A DNA stretch of 64,000 nucleotides from Amycolatopsis antarctica (GTDB taxonomy: Bacteria; Actinomycetota; Actinomycetes; Mycobacteriales; Pseudonocardiaceae). The DNA lies in assembly GCF_002262875.1 (NCBI RefSeq), contig NZ_NKYE01000008.1, positions 248,001-312,000 of the forward strand, in the 5' to 3' direction. The position numbers and the translations under genes were made by a program. Below, piece by piece: positions 62,500-64,000 of this stretch; the stretch's first letter is position 1; each line of letters begins with the position of its first letter. The notes beneath the pieces were generated by a model. It was not told the origin of the DNA. It did no database searches and saw nothing but the letters and a program-made list of their open reading frames with translations.

Positions 62500-62774
62500 T
62501 CGCTTGTGGACAGTGATCCCTTCGGCGACCTCGATCGCGGTGTCCAGGAAGGACCAATCACCGACGGTGGGCTCACCGGAGAGTGAGCAGTGCCCGGCCG
62601 CCGAAGCGGGGCCCTCGCCCGGCCGGCGAGCGGGCACACCTCGGGCTATGGCGAATTGTGTGCTCGCCGGATTCTTATGATCATTAGTGCGGATGTACGG
62701 CACGCCCGGAATTCCATAGCGTCGTGGGTGAGGCACGGACCGCGACCGTGCCCACGAGCGCAAGGAGCGATGGG
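62500..62774. other. intergenic region downstream of dgdA
   Basis: Together with the dgdA terminator this leaves about 320 bases without an assigned gene. A minus-strand frame near 62500-62590 reads GEPTVGDWSFLDTAIEVAEGI, which looks protein-like, but it has no start, ribosome site or recognisable family and may be a gene remnant. The rest is featureless. Confidence 0.4.
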
Positions 62775-63008
62775 ATGACCGCACCCGAGGCAGTGACCTC
62801 GGCCGCGAGGTTCGGCGGTCCGGTCCTCGTCGGCGACAGGCCGCCGGGCGGCGAAACGGCGGCGGTCGCCTACGCCGTGCTCACCGGCTTCGGTTTCGCC
62901 GTCATCGGCGGCGCGCCCTGGAAGGGGCCGGCTCCGGCGATCCGGGTCGCCGCCGATTCGCCGGTCGGCGAACTGGCGGCGGCCGGGACTCACGCTCCGA
63001 CGAGCTGA
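62775..63008 (+). CDS. small hypothetical protein
   Basis: A 77-residue acid- and glycine-rich protein (MTAPEAVTSAARFGGPVLVG start, VLTGFGFAVIGGAPWKGPAP in the middle). I recognise no family. Support comes from GGAG seven bases before the ATG and a consistent GC-rich third position. It lies 126 bases upstream of the GntR-family gene in the same direction. Confidence 0.5.
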   Translation: MTAPEAVTSAARFGGPVLVGDRPPGGETAAVAYAVLTGFGFAVIGGAPWKGPAPAIRVAADSPVGELAAAGTHAPTS

Positions 63009-63110
63009 CACCGGCCGGACCACCGTGATGTGCAGATCTCCGGAACCGCTGTCGATGAACGACGACGTCATCGTGCCCGGTACCCGAAGTAGTTACACTG
63101 GCCCCGTTCA

Positions 63111-63121
63111 TGTCTCAGACA
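63111..63121. promoter_or_regulatory. short palindrome upstream of the GntR gene
   Basis: TGTCT-C-AGACA is a perfect 11-bp palindrome 13 bases before the GntR start and just downstream of a TACACT -10-like element (63094-63099). It could be an autoregulatory site; GntR half sites usually have this kind of symmetry. Confidence 0.35.
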
Positions 63122-63134
63122 GGAAGAGCCGGTG

Positions 63135-64000
63135 ATGGTGGACATACAGGTGGTGATCCGCCACTCGGACATGCCCATCTATCGCCAGATCGTCACGCAG
63201 TTGTCGTTCATGATCGAGAACGGTGATCTCCGGACCGGGCAGACCCTCCCCAGTGCTCGGCTGCTGGCGGACAACCTGCACATCAATCGCAACACCGTGG
63301 CCCGCGCCTACGTGGAACTCAACGACATGGGTCTGGTCGAAAGCCGGGGACGTGGTGGAACCTGTGTGTCCAGCCCGGTGCCCACCCGAAACGTCTCCCC
63401 CGCTCGGGAGCGGGCCAGGGAGATACTCGAGACGGCCACCAAGGAGTGCATCGACCTCGGTGTGTCCGTTGCGGAGATCAAGTCGCTGGTCGCGGGCCTC
63501 GCCATGCGCGCGGAGGTCGATCTGCTCAAGGTCCTGTTCGTCGAGTGCAACGCCGATCGAGCCGGCTATTTCGCCGGCGAACTCTCCAGCCACGTCGGGC
63601 TCACGGTGAAGCCGCTGGTGCTCGGGGAGTTCGATCCGGACACCGAGCAGGTCGACCTGGTACTGACCACGTTCTTCCACTTGGCGGAGGTGCGGACACT
63701 CTGGCGGCGCTCCCGGACCGAGGTGGTCGCGATCGTTGTCGCACCCCATGTGCAGACACTCGTGCAAATCGCTTCCGTGCCCAAGAACAAGAGAATCGGC
63801 ATTCTGTACTCCACCGACGATCAGGCCGCGAGCATCAAGGATTCGCTGACACAGTCCGGAATACACAACATCGAGATACTCCGCGACGTCGAGGACCAGG
63901 ACATCGAGGGCGTCGACCTCGTGGTCGTTCCCAGCGAGATGCCGCACCTGAAATCTCGTCTCGACGGCCGCGTCAAGGTCATCGAGTTCGGCAATGTGCT
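63135..64000 (+). CDS. GntR family transcriptional regulator, partial (runs off right edge)
   Basis: The visible 288 codons encode an N-terminal winged helix-turn-helix (DMPIYRQIVTQLSFMIENGDLRTGQTLPSARLLADNLHINRNTVARAYVELNDMGLVESRGRGGTCV). A long C-terminal domain follows (FVECNADRAGYFAGELSSHVG, VDLVLTTFFHLAEVRTLW, RIGILYSTDDQAASIKDSL, LVVVPSEMPHLKSRL). The C-terminal domain looks like a ligand-binding, periplasmic-binding-protein-like fold rather than an aminotransferase or UTRA domain. The ATG at 63135 is preceded by GGAAGAG. No stop appears before position 64000. Confidence 0.88.
   Translation, partial: MVDIQVVIRHSDMPIYRQIVTQLSFMIENGDLRTGQTLPSARLLADNLHINRNTVARAYVELNDMGLVESRGRGGTCVSSPVPTRNVSPARERAREILETATKECIDLGVSVAEIKSLVAGLAMRAEVDLLKVLFVECNADRAGYFAGELSSHVGLTVKPLVLGEFDPDTEQVDLVLTTFFHLAEVRTLWRRSRTEVVAIVVAPHVQTLVQIASVPKNKRIGILYSTDDQAASIKDSLTQSGIHNIEILRDVEDQDIEGVDLVVVPSEMPHLKSRLDGRVKVIEFGNV

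Noticed and set aside
63108..63947. A minus-strand open frame opposite the GntR gene
   Set aside because: The plus strand carries a clear GntR helix-turn-helix in good codon usage; the antisense frame has no recognisable feature.

Overview
The window is a high-GC chromosomal segment from a filamentous actinomycete, most likely of the Pseudonocardiales (Amycolatopsis/Saccharopolyspora-like). Many genes start with GTG, 4-nt translational overlaps are common, and F420-dependent enzyme families are present. The window also carries the phosphatidylinositol-mannoside (PIM) pathway, and the order thrS-HIT-pgsA-patA-pimA-NUDIX ... pdxS ... pdxT-yebC ... ruvCAB ... yajC-secD-secF-apt-rel-ppi-MBL matches the Mycobacterium tuberculosis Rv2614c-Rv2581c neighbourhood. 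No tRNA, rRNA, CRISPR array, IS element or prophage was seen.

Layout. 1-4.2 kb: a sugar ABC transporter operon of the RbsBAC type, in reverse orientation. 4.2-9.2 kb: a reverse-strand cluster of a Tat-exported neutral ceramidase, a GPH/MelB-type transporter and a sphingosine-1-phosphate-lyase-like PLP enzyme, behind a striking AT-rich 31-bp palindrome; this looks like a sphingolipid-scavenging operon. 9.3-16 kb: accessory redox genes, namely an F420 LLM oxidoreductase, an MpaB-type oxygenase with a divergent TetR, an F420/PPOX protein, an MBL hydrolase, an NDMA-type alcohol dehydrogenase and a glutaryl-CoA-type dehydrogenase. 16-32.4 kb: mostly conserved housekeeping genes (YibE/F, MBL, cyclophilin, enoyl-CoA hydratase, Rel, Apt, SecF/SecD/YajC, RuvBAC, YebC, PdxT). 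32.5-36 kb: an inserted amino-acid module between pdxT and pdxS, with a trans-sulfuration PLP enzyme, Lrp, AzlCD and an XRE-cupin regulator.

36-45.6 kb: pdxS, a XdhC-type protein and the PIM operon (thrS, HIT, PI-phosphate synthase, PatA, PimA, LemA-like/NUDIX), interrupted by a MarR/YceI pair with twin operators. 45.8-50 kb: an NmrA-like protein with a divergent TetR and large operator, a secreted six-cysteine protein, a quinone-oxidoreductase remnant and an atypical gamma-glutamyltransferase. 50.1-55.3 kb: the methylcitrate cycle (prpD-prpB-prpC, divergent PrpR/RamB-type regulator). 55.3-58.3 kb: a secreted GH16 glycosidase, a decayed NRPS adenylation domain and a FUSC-type transporter. 58.6-60.1 kb: a CxxC carboxymuconolactone-decarboxylase-family gene translationally coupled to an ECF41 sigma factor, with a matching promoter motif. 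60.1-62.5 kb: a LysR regulator divergent from 2,2-dialkylglycine decarboxylase. The window ends inside a GntR-family regulator.

Regulation is unusually readable. Most accessory modules have a local regulator and a visible inverted repeat in the divergent gap (TetR/MpaB, XRE/AzlC, MarR/YceI, TetR/NmrA, LysR/DgdA), and several convergent gene pairs are separated by long perfect hairpins. No clearly novel system can be proven. The best candidates for follow-up are the sphingolipid operon, the non-canonical gamma-glutamyltransferase, the ECF41 autoregulated pair and the recurrent GTCCACTGTGGAC word.
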